64,000 nt of DNA from Deltaproteobacteria bacterium (GCA_018266075.1 JAFEBB010000011.1:62001-126000); one strand, 5' to 3'. Numbered from the stretch's first letter, positions 1-8,811 are shown. Notes: a model not told the origin generated them from the letters alone. Numbers and translations: made by a program.

Positions 1-1033
1 GCCGGCGATCCTTCGAGTCGTAGGTGTGCGTGAACGCGAGCGCCTCGGCGAGCTCTTCGTGCGCCTTGGGATCGTTGGGCGACTGGCGGACCTTCTTGTC
101 GAGCGCGTCCACGAGCGCGGGCTGCTGCTCGGGCTGCAGTCCACCGCGCGGCGGCGTGACAGGACCCGTCGGCATCCGCGGCGTCACCGCGCTGAGCGCC
201 TCGCCGCGCGTGCCCGAGAGCCGCAGCCAGAAGCCCATCGGCCCATCGGCCTGAGCGAGCTTGAGCATCACCCGGTGGGTGCCCTTCTTCAGATTCACGG
301 CCACCGCGTGCTGATCGAACGACGCGGGGTGGTACTGCCTGTCCTCGAGGACCTTCTGTCCGTCGACCCAGATGCGCGTCGCGCCCGAGGCGCCCACGTG
401 CAGCACGGCGCGCACGTCGCGCGAGACGTCGAGATCGGTCACCGCGTAGATCGCCGAGTCGTGCACCGGGCGCACGGCGCTGGAGAGATCCGCGTAGCCG
501 TCCGGGGTGAGCACGTCGAGCCGACGCCAGCCGATCTCGCGCTCCTTGCCCGGGTAGCGCTTGTTGAAGTCGAGCTCGGTCTCTGGCGGGTAGGCCTTGT
601 CGAAGCCGGCCTTGCCCTCGTTGTCGAAGCCGCCGATGAGCATGAAGTGGGTGAAGAGCCCCAGCCGCTGCATCGCGTCCGCGGCGCGGTTGGGCAGGCC
701 GCGGGCGCGGAGGATGTCGGCCTGGTAGAAGCGCGCGAGCGCCGCGATCTCCGGCAGCGAGCGCCGCGAGTTCGCCACCGACGAGAACGCGTCCTCCAGC
801 GGCTCCAGCTCGTCGAGGTCGGCCTTCAAATTGTAGAGCCGGTGCAGCGGCACGAGCGCGGAGGCGCTGTTGGCCTGCTGCCACGCCTGGTGCGCGAGCG
901 GCGCCACGCGGTCGGCCGACGGATTCGACGGCGCTTCGGCCTTCTCGGCGCGCGCGACCTTCGCGTTCAGCAGCGCGGCGAAGGCGAGCGAGGCAGCGAG
1001 GGCTCGGGTGGCATTTCGGGCAGGGACGTGCAT
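1..1033 (-). CDS. Secreted protein with TPR-like N-terminus, possibly DUF3857/transglutaminase family (3' end outside window)
   Basis: Open from an ATG at 1033 to the left edge, giving 344 visible codons and no stop. The N-terminus is basic then hydrophobic (about residues 8-24, ending AARA-like), consistent with a signal peptide. A helical region follows, then a segment with the words GGFDNEG, YPPE and YPGKE-IGWRR, which I associate with the N-terminal part of myxobacterial DUF3857-type secreted proteins; after it comes a beta-rich ligand-binding-like stretch (VGASGATRIWVDGQ) and a second helical repeat region. The family name is tentative; secretion is better supported. The gene lies 83 bases downstream of the next minus-strand gene, so the two could be co-transcribed. 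Confidence 0.75.
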   Translation of the reverse strand, partial: MHVPARNATRALAASLAFAALLNAKVARAEKAEAPSNPSADRVAPLAHQAWQQANSASALVPLHRLYNLKADLDELEPLEDAFSSVANSRRSLPEIAALARFYQADILRARGLPNRAADAMQRLGLFTHFMLIGGFDNEGKAGFDKAYPPETELDFNKRYPGKEREIGWRRLDVLTPDGYADLSSAVRPVHDSAIYAVTDLDVSRDVRAVLHVGASGATRIWVDGQKVLEDRQYHPASFDQHAVAVNLKKGTHRVMLKLAQADGPMGFWLRLSGTRGEALSAVTPRMPTGPVTPPRGGLQPEQQPALVDALDKKVRQSPNDPKAHEELAEALAFTHTYDSKDRR

Positions 1034-1116
1034 GGACCCGGAAACACGCGTGGGGAGCGGAAGCATCCCCGGATTGTACGAGCCTGCGTTCGAGAGGGCA
1101 GCGATTCCTTGGACGC

Positions 1117-2373
1117 TCAGTTTTGGCAGCAGTACTGTCCAATGGGCGCCAGGCAGCCGCTGCAGAGTGGCCCTCGAGGGCGGCCGTGGAGCGGACCGTC
1201 CTGCCGCCGCTTGATCCGTCGGTGCGAGAGGCGCCCGGTGCCCGACACACAGACACTCCCTTGGCAGAAGCTGCCCGAGCAGCAAGCGTTGTTCGCATCA
1301 CACGGTTGGCCGTTGCTGACGCAGCCGCCGGTGGAGCCGCCCGTCCCCGAGGTACCGCTCCCGATCGTCGTTCCCGTCCCGGTGCTGCTGGCGGTCACGG
1401 CGCCGACGAGGCAGGAGCCCTGGTAGCAAGCTCCAGAGCAGCAGTCGGCGTCGACCTGACAGTTGGCGTTCACGGGCGCGCAGCCGCCGGTAGTGCCGCT
1501 CGAGCCTGTCGTGAAGTCGCCGCCGGTGAGGCAGACGCCGCCCTGGCAGTAGCCGCCCACGCAACACGGGTGGCTCGAGTCGCACGCTTGGCCGTACGAG
1601 CCGCACCCAGCGCCCGCGCAGCCGGTCGTACCAATGGCTGCGCCTTGCTGGCCGATGGTGCACAAGCCGGCGACGCACACGTAGCCGATGTGCTGCGAAT
1701 CGTTGCAGTCCGCGTCGGTGGTGCACACGCAACCGCCTTGGCCGCCGCTGGTGCCTATCGAGCCGGAGCCGCCGGTGCTGCCGCTGTTGCAGACCGCGTC
1801 GACGCACGAACCGCTGCAGCAGTCAGTGTCCTGGTAGCACGACGAGCCCTGGCTGACGCACGCCCCGCTGGTGGCGCCGGGTCCCGTGGCGGTCCCGCCC
1901 TGCCAGGAGCACTGGCCCAGCGAGCACGAGAGGCCGCTGCAGCACTGCGAGCTGTCGGTGCACGGCGTGTTGATGTTGCCGCAGCCGCCGGTGGTGGTGC
2001 CGGTGATGCCGCAGGTGCCGTAGGTGCAGCCGTTGGTGGTGCCGGCCGGGTAGGCGCACTCGCCGTCGAGGCAGCGGACGGCACCACCCGACTGACAGCA
2101 CTGCACGTCGGACTGACACGCGTGGGAGATCTCGAAGCAGCCCTCGGTGGAGCCGGGCAACTCGCAAGTGCCAGCGGTGCACACGAGGCTTCCGCAGCAG
2201 GCCGCGCTCGCGGCGCACGACTGCCCCTGGCTCTGGCACGACGTCCCTGTGGTCGCACCGGAGCTCGAGCCCACGGCCGTCGCGCCGGCGCTCATCGGCG
2301 CGCTTGGGCCGTCGCTGGTCGCGGAGAAGCAGCCCGCCAACGCCAGCAATGTGAGCAATCCCATCCGCCCCAT
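1117..2373 (-). CDS. Cys-rich repeat lipoprotein
   Basis: 418 residues. The N-terminus ends in the lipobox LALAGC (Cys15), so it should be a lipid-anchored envelope protein. A short Ser/Gly/Thr linker is followed by about eight disulfide-knot-like repeats of the form C-x5-C-x5-CC-x4-C-x5-C, such as GQSCAASAACCGSLVC. The last 40 residues are more basic but still end in a Cys cluster (QYCCQN), so I keep them as genuine. The start at 2373 is preceded by GGAG at 5-base spacing. The repeats resemble Dickkopf- or stigma-type Cys modules found in many myxobacterial lipoproteins; the function is unknown. It is the distal gene after the EF-hand lipoprotein, separated from it by a strong terminator-like hairpin. 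Confidence 0.85.
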   Translation of the reverse strand: MGRMGLLTLLALAGCFSATSDGPSAPMSAGATAVGSSSGATTGTSCQSQGQSCAASAACCGSLVCTAGTCELPGSTEGCFEISHACQSDVQCCQSGGAVRCLDGECAYPAGTTNGCTYGTCGITGTTTGGCGNINTPCTDSSQCCSGLSCSLGQCSWQGGTATGPGATSGACVSQGSSCYQDTDCCSGSCVDAVCNSGSTGGSGSIGTSGGQGGCVCTTDADCNDSQHIGYVCVAGLCTIGQQGAAIGTTGCAGAGCGSYGQACDSSHPCCVGGYCQGGVCLTGGDFTTGSSGTTGGCAPVNANCQVDADCCSGACYQGSCLVGAVTASSTGTGTTIGSGTSGTGGSTGGCVSNGQPCDANNACCSGSFCQGSVCVSGTGRLSHRRIKRRQDGPLHGRPRGPLCSGCLAPIGQYCCQN

Positions 2374-2380
2374 GACTACT

Positions 2381-2422
2381 CCAAAGAAGACGGCGGCGAT
2401 CCCGCGAGGGAGATCGCCGCCG
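2381..2422 (-). terminator. Rho-independent terminator of the EF-hand lipoprotein gene
   Basis: A perfect 11-bp stem (arms 2391-2401 and 2412-2422) with a 10-base loop. Read on the minus strand it is followed by the T-rich tail TCTTCTTT. It lies directly after the stop at 2441. Confidence 0.7.
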
Positions 2423-2440
2423 GAGATCGCCGTGTCGTGG

Positions 2441-4162
2441 TTAGCGCACCGAGAGCGCCACTGGCCGGTGGGCCAGGTACACGTCGATCACACTGCCGCG
2501 GTGCTCCTTGCCGTCGGAGCCGCGGAACACGAAGCCGGCGCGCTGGCCTTCGCAGTTGCTCCGCGAATCACACGCCGCGCCGTTCACGTAGGTGAGCTCG
2601 ATGGCCACCACGCCCGCCTGCGCCAGCGAAGTAAGCTCGCCGCGGCTGGAGCGGCGGTCCTGGTCGGCGTCGCTCCAGAGCACGAGCTTGGCGAACGCGG
2701 GGTCCTGCGCGTCGAGCTTGCCGTCGTGGTTCGCGTCGAGCGCGGCCAGGGCCTCGAAGCCGTTCTGGGCGCGGCGGCCGTCGGGGAGCTTGGTCAGCGA
2801 GCCGAAGAGCTCCTCGCCCGAGTCGATGCGGCCGTTGCCGTCGCGGTCGAGCGCCAGCCAGGGCGTGCGCGCCGACACCCAATCCGTGGTCTTCGCGTCG
2901 CCCTGCCCCAGCTCGAATTGGCCCGAGGTCTGGGTGAAGTCCACGCGGGCGGAATCGAAGCTGAGCACCAGCGGGGTCGACGCGCCGCCGCCATTGCCCG
3001 CGCTGGTGGTGGTGGTGCCCGAGGTGCCGCCGCCGGTGGTCGACGACGTGGACGACGTGGTGGTCCCCTGGCCGCACACCGTGCCGGTGGTGCTTGCGGC
3101 CGCCCCGCCGCTGAACTGGCAGGTGCCGTTCTGGCAGGTGAGGCCGACCCAGTGCGGGTCATTGCAGTCGGCGTCGGAGCTGCAGCCGCAGTTCAGGCCG
3201 CCCGAGCCGCCGGTGGTGGCGCCCGTGGTGCCGGTCGTCGACGTGGCCGAGCCCTGGTTCGCGCACTGACCGCCGGTGGAGCTCGCGGTGGCGCCGTTGG
3301 GGCCCATCTGGCAGACGCCGTTCACGCAGATGTTGCCCATGTGGTACGCGTCGTTGCAGTCGGCGTCGACGCTGCAGGTGCAGGTGGTGCTGCCCGTGGT
3401 GCCGCCCGTCGTCGGGCAGATGCCGCCGCCGCCCGAGCCGCCCGTCGAGGGGAACGAGTCGATGTACAAGCAGGTGCCGTCCGCCTCGCAGGTGATGCTG
3501 GTCGCGTTGGGGTCCGCCGGGCAGTCGGCCGAGGTCTGGCAGGGCGTGGAGCAGGTGGTGCCCGTGGTGCCGGTGGTCGAGCCGGTGGTGCTGGTGCTGA
3601 AGCCGCAGCCGCCGCCGACGGTGCTGCCGTTGCTCTGGCCGGTGACGTAGCAGTTGCCGTTCTGGCAGGTGGCGCCCTGCCCCCACTGCGCCACGCAGTC
3701 GCTGTCGCTCGTGCAGCAGTTGCTGCCGGTGGTGCCGGCGCTGGTGGCCGAGGTGCCGGTGGTGTTGGTGGCGCCGGTGGTGGTGCCCGCCGTCGTGCCC
3801 GCCGAGGTCGTCGACGCCGTGGCGGTGCCGGTGGTGCCGGTGTTGTTGCCGCCGATGGTGCCCGCGGTGTCGCCGGTGGAGCCCGTGCTGACGTTGGTGC
3901 CGCCGGTGGTCACGGCCGTGGTGCCGTTGGTGGAGGTGCCGGTCGTGCCCGCGTTGGTGGTCGACGCGTTACCCGCGGTCGTGCCCGCCGACGTGGTGGT
4001 CGACGTGTTCGTGCCCGTGGTCGAGGTCGAGGTCGAGGTCGAGTGACCATTGGTGTTGCCGGTCGTGCTCGTCGCGGTCGTGGTGGTGCCTTCGTTGACC
4101 GGGTTTCCGCACGCGGCGAGCGCGAAGACCGCGGCCAGTGCGGCGATTCGGAAGTGACGCAT
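2441..4162 (-). CDS. Lipoprotein with Ser/Thr/Gly linker, Cys-rich repeats and C-terminal EF-hand-like calcium loops
   Basis: 573 residues from the ATG at 4162, chosen because GGAGAA lies 6 bases upstream and the lipobox LAACG falls at residues 16-20; a longer reading adds 22 unlikely residues. After the lipid Cys there is a very long Thr/Ser/Gly tract (to about residue 160). Cys-rich modules with CxxDxDC-like words follow (about 165-410). The C-terminal 170 residues carry calcium-loop sequences DRDGNGRIDSGEE, DANHDGKLDAQD and DADQDRRSSRGE, which match the spacing of EF-hand/dockerin-like loops. I infer an exported, calcium-stabilised surface lipoprotein. No enzymatic motif is visible. Confidence 0.85.
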   Translation of the reverse strand: MRHFRIAALAAVFALAACGNPVNEGTTTTATSTTGNTNGHSTSTSTSTTGTNTSTTTSAGTTAGNASTTNAGTTGTSTNGTTAVTTGGTNVSTGSTGDTAGTIGGNNTGTTGTATASTTSAGTTAGTTTGATNTTGTSATSAGTTGSNCCTSDSDCVAQWGQGATCQNGNCYVTGQSNGSTVGGGCGFSTSTTGSTTGTTGTTCSTPCQTSADCPADPNATSITCEADGTCLYIDSFPSTGGSGGGGICPTTGGTTGSTTCTCSVDADCNDAYHMGNICVNGVCQMGPNGATASSTGGQCANQGSATSTTGTTGATTGGSGGLNCGCSSDADCNDPHWVGLTCQNGTCQFSGGAAASTTGTVCGQGTTTSSTSSTTGGGTSGTTTTSAGNGGGASTPLVLSFDSARVDFTQTSGQFELGQGDAKTTDWVSARTPWLALDRDGNGRIDSGEELFGSLTKLPDGRRAQNGFEALAALDANHDGKLDAQDPAFAKLVLWSDADQDRRSSRGELTSLAQAGVVAIELTYVNGAACDSRSNCEGQRAGFVFRGSDGKEHRGSVIDVYLAHRPVALSVR

Positions 4163-4273
4163 CGATGTTCTCCAGGGTACGTGGCCCATTTGACCGTATG
4201 GGTGACGCAGCCAGCAATCGGGCTTCAAGAAATCTTCAGGGCAGCCAAGCGCCTGAAACCAAGCTGGATTCGC

Positions 4274-4957
4274 CTAGAGCGCGCGGGCCAGCGCCAGCAC
4301 CCGGATCTCCTCGGCGCCGGCGTCGCGGAGGGCGCGGGCGGCGTCGCGAGCGGTGGCGGTCGTGGTCACCACGTCGTCGATCAGGGCAAGCCGCTTGGGA
4401 ATTCTCCCGTCGCTCGCGACCGCGAACGCGCCGCGGAGGTTCTCCGCGCGCGCCTCCCGACGCGCGCCCACCTGATGCTCGGTCGCGCGCGTGCGCACGA
4501 GGAGCTCGGGCAGGAGCGTGAGCTTGGCGCGCGTGGCCAGCTCCTGCGCGAGCAGCAGCGCTTGATCGAAGCCGCGCTCGCGGAGCCGGGCGGTGTGCAG
4601 CGGAATGGGCGCGATGGCGTCGAGCCCGACCAGCGCGCTCTGCAGCCGCGGCCACGCGAGCGCGACCAGCGGCCCGGCGAGGAACGGACGGTCCTGGTAC
4701 TTGAAGCGCGGGATGGCCTCGCTCATCGCGCCCTCGAAGCCGAAGGCGACCTGCACCCGCGAGAAGGGCGGCGGATCCCGTCGACACCGCGCGCAGGTCT
4801 CATCCGGCCCCGACACCGGCTCGGCGCAGCGGGGACAGGCGGGCTCGGGAGCGTCGAGGAGCGTGGCCTGACAGGTCTCGCAGAGCGGCGCCGAGTCGGG
4901 CAAGAGCGCACCGCAAGCCGCACAGCGCGGCGGGAAGAGGACGTCGAGGACGCTCAC
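4274..4957 (-). CDS. ComF family phosphoribosyltransferase-like protein
   Basis: 227 residues from a GTG at 4957 whose GTGA overlaps the stop of the upstream membrane protein. The N-terminal 60 residues hold four zinc-ribbon CxxC pairs (CAAC, CETC, CPRC, CARC). The rest is a type I phosphoribosyltransferase fold with PIPLHTARLRERGFDQA and the PRPP-loop motif RLALIDDVVTTTAT. This is the order and length of ComF/GntX proteins. In naturally competent bacteria ComF is needed for DNA uptake; elsewhere its substrate is unclear. Here it is the last gene of a three-gene overlapping operon with two integral membrane proteins, so translation is probably coupled. Involvement in competence is an inference from the family only. 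Confidence 0.9.
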   Translation of the reverse strand: MSVLDVLFPPRCAACGALLPDSAPLCETCQATLLDAPEPACPRCAEPVSGPDETCARCRRDPPPFSRVQVAFGFEGAMSEAIPRFKYQDRPFLAGPLVALAWPRLQSALVGLDAIAPIPLHTARLRERGFDQALLLAQELATRAKLTLLPELLVRTRATEHQVGARREARAENLRGAFAVASDGRIPKRLALIDDVVTTTATARDAARALRDAGAEEIRVLALARAL

Positions 4958-5847
4958 TTCGGCTTCTCCACCAGCCGCGTGCGAACGTAGAGCACGGTCA
5001 CGATGGCGTTGAGCACGAAGGACACGGTGACGGCGAAGCATCGGTCGACGCCCTCGGCCATCCACTCGCCCGGCGCGCCGAACAGGTGGGCCACGGGCTT
5101 CAGCCCCACCATGAGGACCATCTCCGCGGCGAAGTAGGCGGCCACCATCGCCACCAGCTTCCAAAACATGGGCAGCGCGCGCCGGAAGGAGCGTCGCAAC
5201 GCCTCGATCGGCCCCTGCCCTCCGAGCACGACCTCGGGCTCGACGAACGCCACCACCGCCCCGAACAGCACCGCGGGCGCGCAGCACAAAGTCATCATCA
5301 GGGCCATGCCCACGTTGGTGAGCAGGTTCACCGCCAGCATTCCCGGGTAGCGCTGGAGCGCAGCCGGCACCTGGGCGCCGAGCGGACGCGCCTGACCCCG
5401 CGTCGCGTCGTAGAGGTTCACGAACTGGATGCCGTCGATGGCGGCGCCCGGGAATGCCTCGAGCACGCTGATGAGCATCAGCAGCGCCGTGCGCAGCACC
5501 ATTCCCCGCGCGAAGACGGCCAACGAGCCCGCGCCCGGTCGGAGCGGTTTCACCTCGGGCAGCAGCGCGTGCTCGAGCCACGCGAACCCGAAGTGGATGA
5601 GGCAATCGAGCAGGATCACCCCGGCGAGCACGGGCGCCTGCTTCAGCGCCAGGCGCACGCCGTCTCGAACCGCGGGCATGAACGCCAGATTCTCGGGATC
5701 GAGCGCGCGCGCCGCGCAATCGGAGCAGACGTTGCCTTCACCCCGGCACAGCTCGCAGCGAAAGCCGCCGCAGCGCGTGCAGGTGAACGCGATCGCTTCG
5801 CTCGGGTGGCGCGGGCACACCGCGCCGGGGATGGCCGCGCTGCTCAT
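4954..5847 (-). CDS. Multi-pass membrane protein with N-terminal B-box-like zinc finger (paralogue 1)
   Basis: 297 residues. The first 45 contain a compact zinc-finger-like cluster, CPRHPSEAIAFTCTRCGGFRCELC then CSDC, resembling the short B-box-like finger seen at the N-terminus of many bacterial membrane proteins. The remaining chain has about five or six hydrophobic segments (for example around residues 70-90, 110-130, 165-200, 230-250 and 270-290), with the stretch GAQVPAALQRYPGMLAVN matching the same place in the upstream paralogue. ATGA overlap joins it to the gene before, and GTGA to ComF after. Its function is unknown; the family looks like DUF-type glycerophosphoryl-diesterase membrane-domain proteins. 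Confidence 0.85.
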   Translation of the reverse strand: MSSAAIPGAVCPRHPSEAIAFTCTRCGGFRCELCRGEGNVCSDCAARALDPENLAFMPAVRDGVRLALKQAPVLAGVILLDCLIHFGFAWLEHALLPEVKPLRPGAGSLAVFARGMVLRTALLMLISVLEAFPGAAIDGIQFVNLYDATRGQARPLGAQVPAALQRYPGMLAVNLLTNVGMALMMTLCCAPAVLFGAVVAFVEPEVVLGGQGPIEALRRSFRRALPMFWKLVAMVAAYFAAEMVLMVGLKPVAHLFGAPGEWMAEGVDRCFAVTVSFVLNAIVTVLYVRTRLVEKPK

Positions 5848-6764
5848 CGCGACGTCGCTCCATCGGCCGCGCGGATGCGCACGTAGAGCACGGTCTCCAG
5901 CGAATAGAGCAGCAGCGTGGGCACCAGGGTGATGAGCGCGTTCGCCAGCGCGCCAATGACCTCGCCCGGTGTGCCCAGGAACTCGAGCACCCGCGAGATC
6001 CCGCCGCCCGCGAACGCCGCGCCGAGGATCCCCGCCATGCCGATGCCTTCCACGCCGACCACCAGCCAGAAGCGTCGGGATGCGAGCCGCCACGACTCGA
6101 CCAGCGCGCCACCCGGCCCCTTTCCACCCAAGCCCGCCGCCGACGCGCTCATCCCGAGCAGCGCGTAGAACGCGATCCCCGGAACGCAGCACAGCACCAC
6201 GCCCACGCCGGTGGCCAGGCTCCGGGCGAGCATCGACACCAACGTCGCGGGGTAGGCCTTGATGCCGGCCAGCACCTGCGCGCCGAGGCTCTTCTCCTGG
6301 CCGCGCGCCGCGTCGCCGAAGATCTGCACCCACCAGCACATGGTGAGCGCGCCCGTGAAGATGGCCACCACCATCAGCCAGCCCAGCGGCTTGAACATGC
6401 CGGCGTAGAGTTCGAGCAAGCCGTCGAGGTCGGGGTGCTTGGCGGCGTTCTTGCCGAGGTCGCGGAGCATCGGCTTGTAGACGAGCGTCGTCCAAAGCGC
6501 GGTGGCCACCGAGGTCGCGAACTGAATCAGCGACACGGGCGCCAGACGACTCGCGGTCTTCGGCAGGAGCGAGAAGCTCTCGCTCAGGATCGCGCCGGCC
6601 GAGATGGGCACGGCGATGTTTCGAGCGGCGCAGGTGGCGCAGATCGTCCCGTCGCCGGCGCGGCAGCGCTCGCAGCCGAAGCTGCCGCACCGCGCGCAGG
6701 TGAACGAGAGCGCCTGGTCCGGGTGAACCCCGCAGACCGCGCCGGGAATCGCCGCTGCGTCCAT
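5844..6764 (-). CDS. Multi-pass membrane protein with N-terminal B-box-like zinc finger (paralogue 2)
   Basis: 306 residues, first gene of the operon that ends with the ComF-like gene. It begins MDAAAIPGAVCGVHPDQ, almost identical in plan to the next gene (MSSAAIPGAVCPRHPSE), so the two arose by tandem duplication. The finger CGVH / CARCGSFGCERC / CATC is followed by five or six hydrophobic segments and a conserved GAQVLAGIKAYPATLVSM loop. Likely inner-membrane. The Cys/His finger would sit in the cytoplasm if the first membrane segment follows the usual positive-inside rule. No catalytic motif is visible. Confidence 0.85.
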   Translation of the reverse strand: MDAAAIPGAVCGVHPDQALSFTCARCGSFGCERCRAGDGTICATCAARNIAVPISAGAILSESFSLLPKTASRLAPVSLIQFATSVATALWTTLVYKPMLRDLGKNAAKHPDLDGLLELYAGMFKPLGWLMVVAIFTGALTMCWWVQIFGDAARGQEKSLGAQVLAGIKAYPATLVSMLARSLATGVGVVLCCVPGIAFYALLGMSASAAGLGGKGPGGALVESWRLASRRFWLVVGVEGIGMAGILGAAFAGGGISRVLEFLGTPGEVIGALANALITLVPTLLLYSLETVLYVRIRAADGATSR

Positions 6765-6829
6765 GGGCGCACTCTCCCACGCGACCCCGACTCGAGGCGA
6801 GCCGGGCTTTTCGCTGATAAAGAAGAGGA

Positions 6830-7171
6830 ATGGCTCCCTACAAGAAGCACGTCTTCATCTGCACCAACGTGCGCCCACCAGGCAGCCCGCGCGGCTGCTG
6901 CGCGGAGAAGGGCTCCGAGGAACTCCGCTCGCTCTTCAAGAAGGGCCTCAAGGCGCGCGGCCTCGCCGGCGACGTCCGCGCCAACGCGGCCGGTTGCCTC
7001 GACACCTGCGAGGCCGGGCCGTCGATCGTCGTGTACCCCGAGGGCGTGTGGTACGGCGGCGTGAAGCCCGAGGACGTCGCGGAGATCCTCGACGAGCACC
7101 TCGTCAACGGCCGGCCCGTCGAGCGCTTGAAGATGAAGTTCCCCATCGTGAAGAAGGGCGGCGGCGACTGA
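6830..7171 (+). CDS. Thioredoxin-like [2Fe-2S] ferredoxin
   Basis: 113 residues. The pattern of cysteines, Cys11, Cys23/24, then Cys56-x3-Cys60 in GCLDTCEAGPSIVVYPEGVWY, is that of the (2Fe-2S) ferredoxin family with thioredoxin fold, also found as the NuoE-like domain. Length and the trailing EDVAEILDEHL helix fit a stand-alone ferredoxin. It is divergently transcribed from the membrane-protein operon and its TGA overlaps the ATG of the next gene by one base, so both are probably translated together. The electron donor and acceptor cannot be told from the sequence. Confidence 0.9.
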   Translation: MAPYKKHVFICTNVRPPGSPRGCCAEKGSEELRSLFKKGLKARGLAGDVRANAAGCLDTCEAGPSIVVYPEGVWYGGVKPEDVAEILDEHLVNGRPVERLKMKFPIVKKGGGD

Positions 7172-7662
7172 TGGGCCTGGGCGACCGCTTCCGCAAGGTG
7201 ATGGGCATTCCCGTCAATCCGGATCCCATCGAGCTGCGGCGCACGGCGTTCCGCGAGGCCGCGGCCGATCGCGACGAGGTGGCTTGCCTGGAGAACGCCC
7301 TCGCCTTCTCGCAGATCCAGCGCTTCGACGACGCGCTCTCCTGCTTCAAGCAGATGGAGGAGCTCTTTCCGAGCAAGCGCGGCGAGTGGCTGCGCTGGCA
7401 GGGCCAGACGCTCTACATCGGCCTCTCCTGGCGCGCCTCGAGCGACGGGGAGCGCGTGGCCTGCTACCGCCGCGCGCTCGCGTGCTACTTCGAGGCCGCG
7501 GCGCTCGGCGATCGCAGCCAGGAGCAGAACGTGGTGGAGCTGTGCGAGGCGCTCTCGGCCGAGAAGGACGTGCCGAGCGAAGAGAAGAAGGCCGCCATTC
7601 AAAAGTATCTGGCGAGCTTTCCCGAGGGCGAGCTGCGCGAGCGCGCCCAGCGGCTGGATTGA
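7171..7662 (+). CDS. Small TPR-like helical protein
   Basis: 163 residues, coupled to the ferredoxin gene by a TGATG overlap. The chain is all helical by composition with TPR-like spacing (CLENALAFSQIQRFDDALSCFKQMEELFP, then CYRRALACYFEAAALGD). No signal peptide or enzyme motif is seen, so it is likely a cytoplasmic protein-interaction partner. It ends 8 bases before the convergent stop of the next lipoprotein gene. Confidence 0.8.
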   Translation: MGLGDRFRKVMGIPVNPDPIELRRTAFREAAADRDEVACLENALAFSQIQRFDDALSCFKQMEELFPSKRGEWLRWQGQTLYIGLSWRASSDGERVACYRRALACYFEAAALGDRSQEQNVVELCEALSAEKDVPSEEKKAAIQKYLASFPEGELRERAQRLD

Positions 7663-7670
7663 ATCGCGCG

Positions 7671-8720
7671 CTACTGGTTCGGGCCACCGAGGATCGTCGT
7701 CAGCGCGCCAGCGGCCACCTGCACGTTGAACTTCGCCACCGGCGTGGCCTGACTTGAGTCGCTGAAATAGGTGACGTCGAGGTTCGGCTCCGCGGGAACG
7801 TTGATGGCGAAGAAGTTGCCCGACGCATCTGTCGTGGTGGTGGATGGGCTCGGAAAACCCCCGCTGAAGTAGCTCACGTCGGTGCTGCTGTCGGTGCTGC
7901 TCGTGGTCACGGTCGCGCCAGTGATCGCATTGGCGGAGCAATCGACCACGATGCCATCCACGATGCCGTGGGTCGCGACGTCGATGGTGCGGCCCGTCAT
8001 GAAGACGCCCAGCAAGTTAACGTCGGTCGCGCTCACGGTGGAAACGTCCTGGGTCACGTCTGCGGCGATGGGCGGCAGATACGCAAACGTATCGAGTGCC
8101 GCTGAAGACCCAGTGAGGTGGACGTACCCGAAGTACGCCTGACCCATCGTCACGACAGGAAGCGACACAGTGCCCTGCGCGTCGGTCGTGCCCGTCGTGT
8201 CACGAGTCGTCGCATCGCAGGAGCTGACTCCCACAGCGCAGAGATCGACCGTCGCGCCAACGATCCTGCTGCCCGCGATAGCGTCCTTGAAATTCAGCGT
8301 GAGGTTCGCGACCCCGGCAACCGGCGTGGGAATGAGCTCCTGACCGAGGCACGTCAGATCGGCGGTGCTGCCGGTCGTCGTCGACATGCCCGTCGATCCC
8401 GTCGTGCCAGACGAGCTCGAGGCCGCTGCCGTGCTGCCCGCCGACGCGGTGGCGCTGAACGTGGTCGCGGAGCTCGTCGAACCCGTGGAGCTGGTCGAGC
8501 TGGTGGCGCTCGTCGAGGTGGCCGTGCTCGTGCCGATCGTGCCCGTCGAGAGGTTCGTTCCGCTCGTGCCAGTGCTCGCGCTGCCCGAGGTGGAGCTCGC
8601 GGCGGAGCCGTCGGTGCCGCCGGTCGTGGTCGTGGTCGACGTCAGCGGGTCTTGCACCGGCGCCTGGAAGCAGGCCGACAGGGTGAGCGCCGCCACGATC
8701 ATCGATGGGCTGACTCGCAT
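7671..8720 (-). CDS. Lipoprotein with Ser/Thr linker and carboxypeptidase-regulatory-like repeats
   Basis: 349 residues from the ATG at 8720, chosen because GAGGA sits 6 bases upstream; the lipobox is LTLSAC. About 110 residues of Thr/Ser/Gly linker precede a folded region with the words NLTLNFKDAIAGSRIVGATVDLCAV and GIVDGIVVDCSANAITGATVTT, each followed by TTDA-G-F-like turns. These are the hallmarks of carboxypeptidase-regulatory-like beta-sandwich repeats. It is a clear paralogue of the next lipoprotein upstream, block for block, including the ends NVQVAAGALTTILGGPN and YVVQVAAGSVTTIIGPPN. Surface location is inferred from the lipobox and the long linker. Confidence 0.85.
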   Translation of the reverse strand: MRVSPSMIVAALTLSACFQAPVQDPLTSTTTTTGGTDGSAASSTSGSASTGTSGTNLSTGTIGTSTATSTSATSSTSSTGSTSSATTFSATASAGSTAAASSSSGTTGSTGMSTTTGSTADLTCLGQELIPTPVAGVANLTLNFKDAIAGSRIVGATVDLCAVGVSSCDATTRDTTGTTDAQGTVSLPVVTMGQAYFGYVHLTGSSAALDTFAYLPPIAADVTQDVSTVSATDVNLLGVFMTGRTIDVATHGIVDGIVVDCSANAITGATVTTSSTDSSTDVSYFSGGFPSPSTTTTDASGNFFAINVPAEPNLDVTYFSDSSQATPVAKFNVQVAAGALTTILGGPNQ

Positions 8721-8745
8721 GCTCATTCCTCGATTGTACACTTCC

Positions 8746-8788
8746 CAAAAACGAAACCGGCGAGACAGCCCGAAGGCCATCTCGCCGG
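8746..8788 (-). terminator. Rho-independent terminator of the upstream paralogous lipoprotein gene
   Basis: A 9-bp stem, CCGGCGAGA (8757-8765) with TCTCGCCGG (8780-8788). On the minus strand it is followed by TTTCGTTTTT. It lies 24 bases after the stop of the lipoprotein gene at 8812. Confidence 0.75.
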
Positions 8789-8811
8789 CGTCGATTCAGC
8801 TCAGCTGCGGA

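Noticed and set aside
1117-1260. Frameshift at the C-terminus of the first Cys-rich lipoprotein
   Set aside because: The final residues look basic but still carry the Cys pattern (GPLCSGC, QYCCQN), and neither other frame gives a better continuation.
2147-4990. Very long plus-strand reading opposite the lipoprotein genes
   Set aside because: It is the complement of GC-rich low-complexity genes, is made of Ala/Gly/Arg repeats, and lacks a ribosome site. A typical shadow frame.
4274-5719. ComF with a 250-residue N-terminal extension
   Set aside because: The extension is an out-of-frame shadow of the upstream membrane protein. The GTG at 4957 overlaps that stop and gives the normal ComF length.
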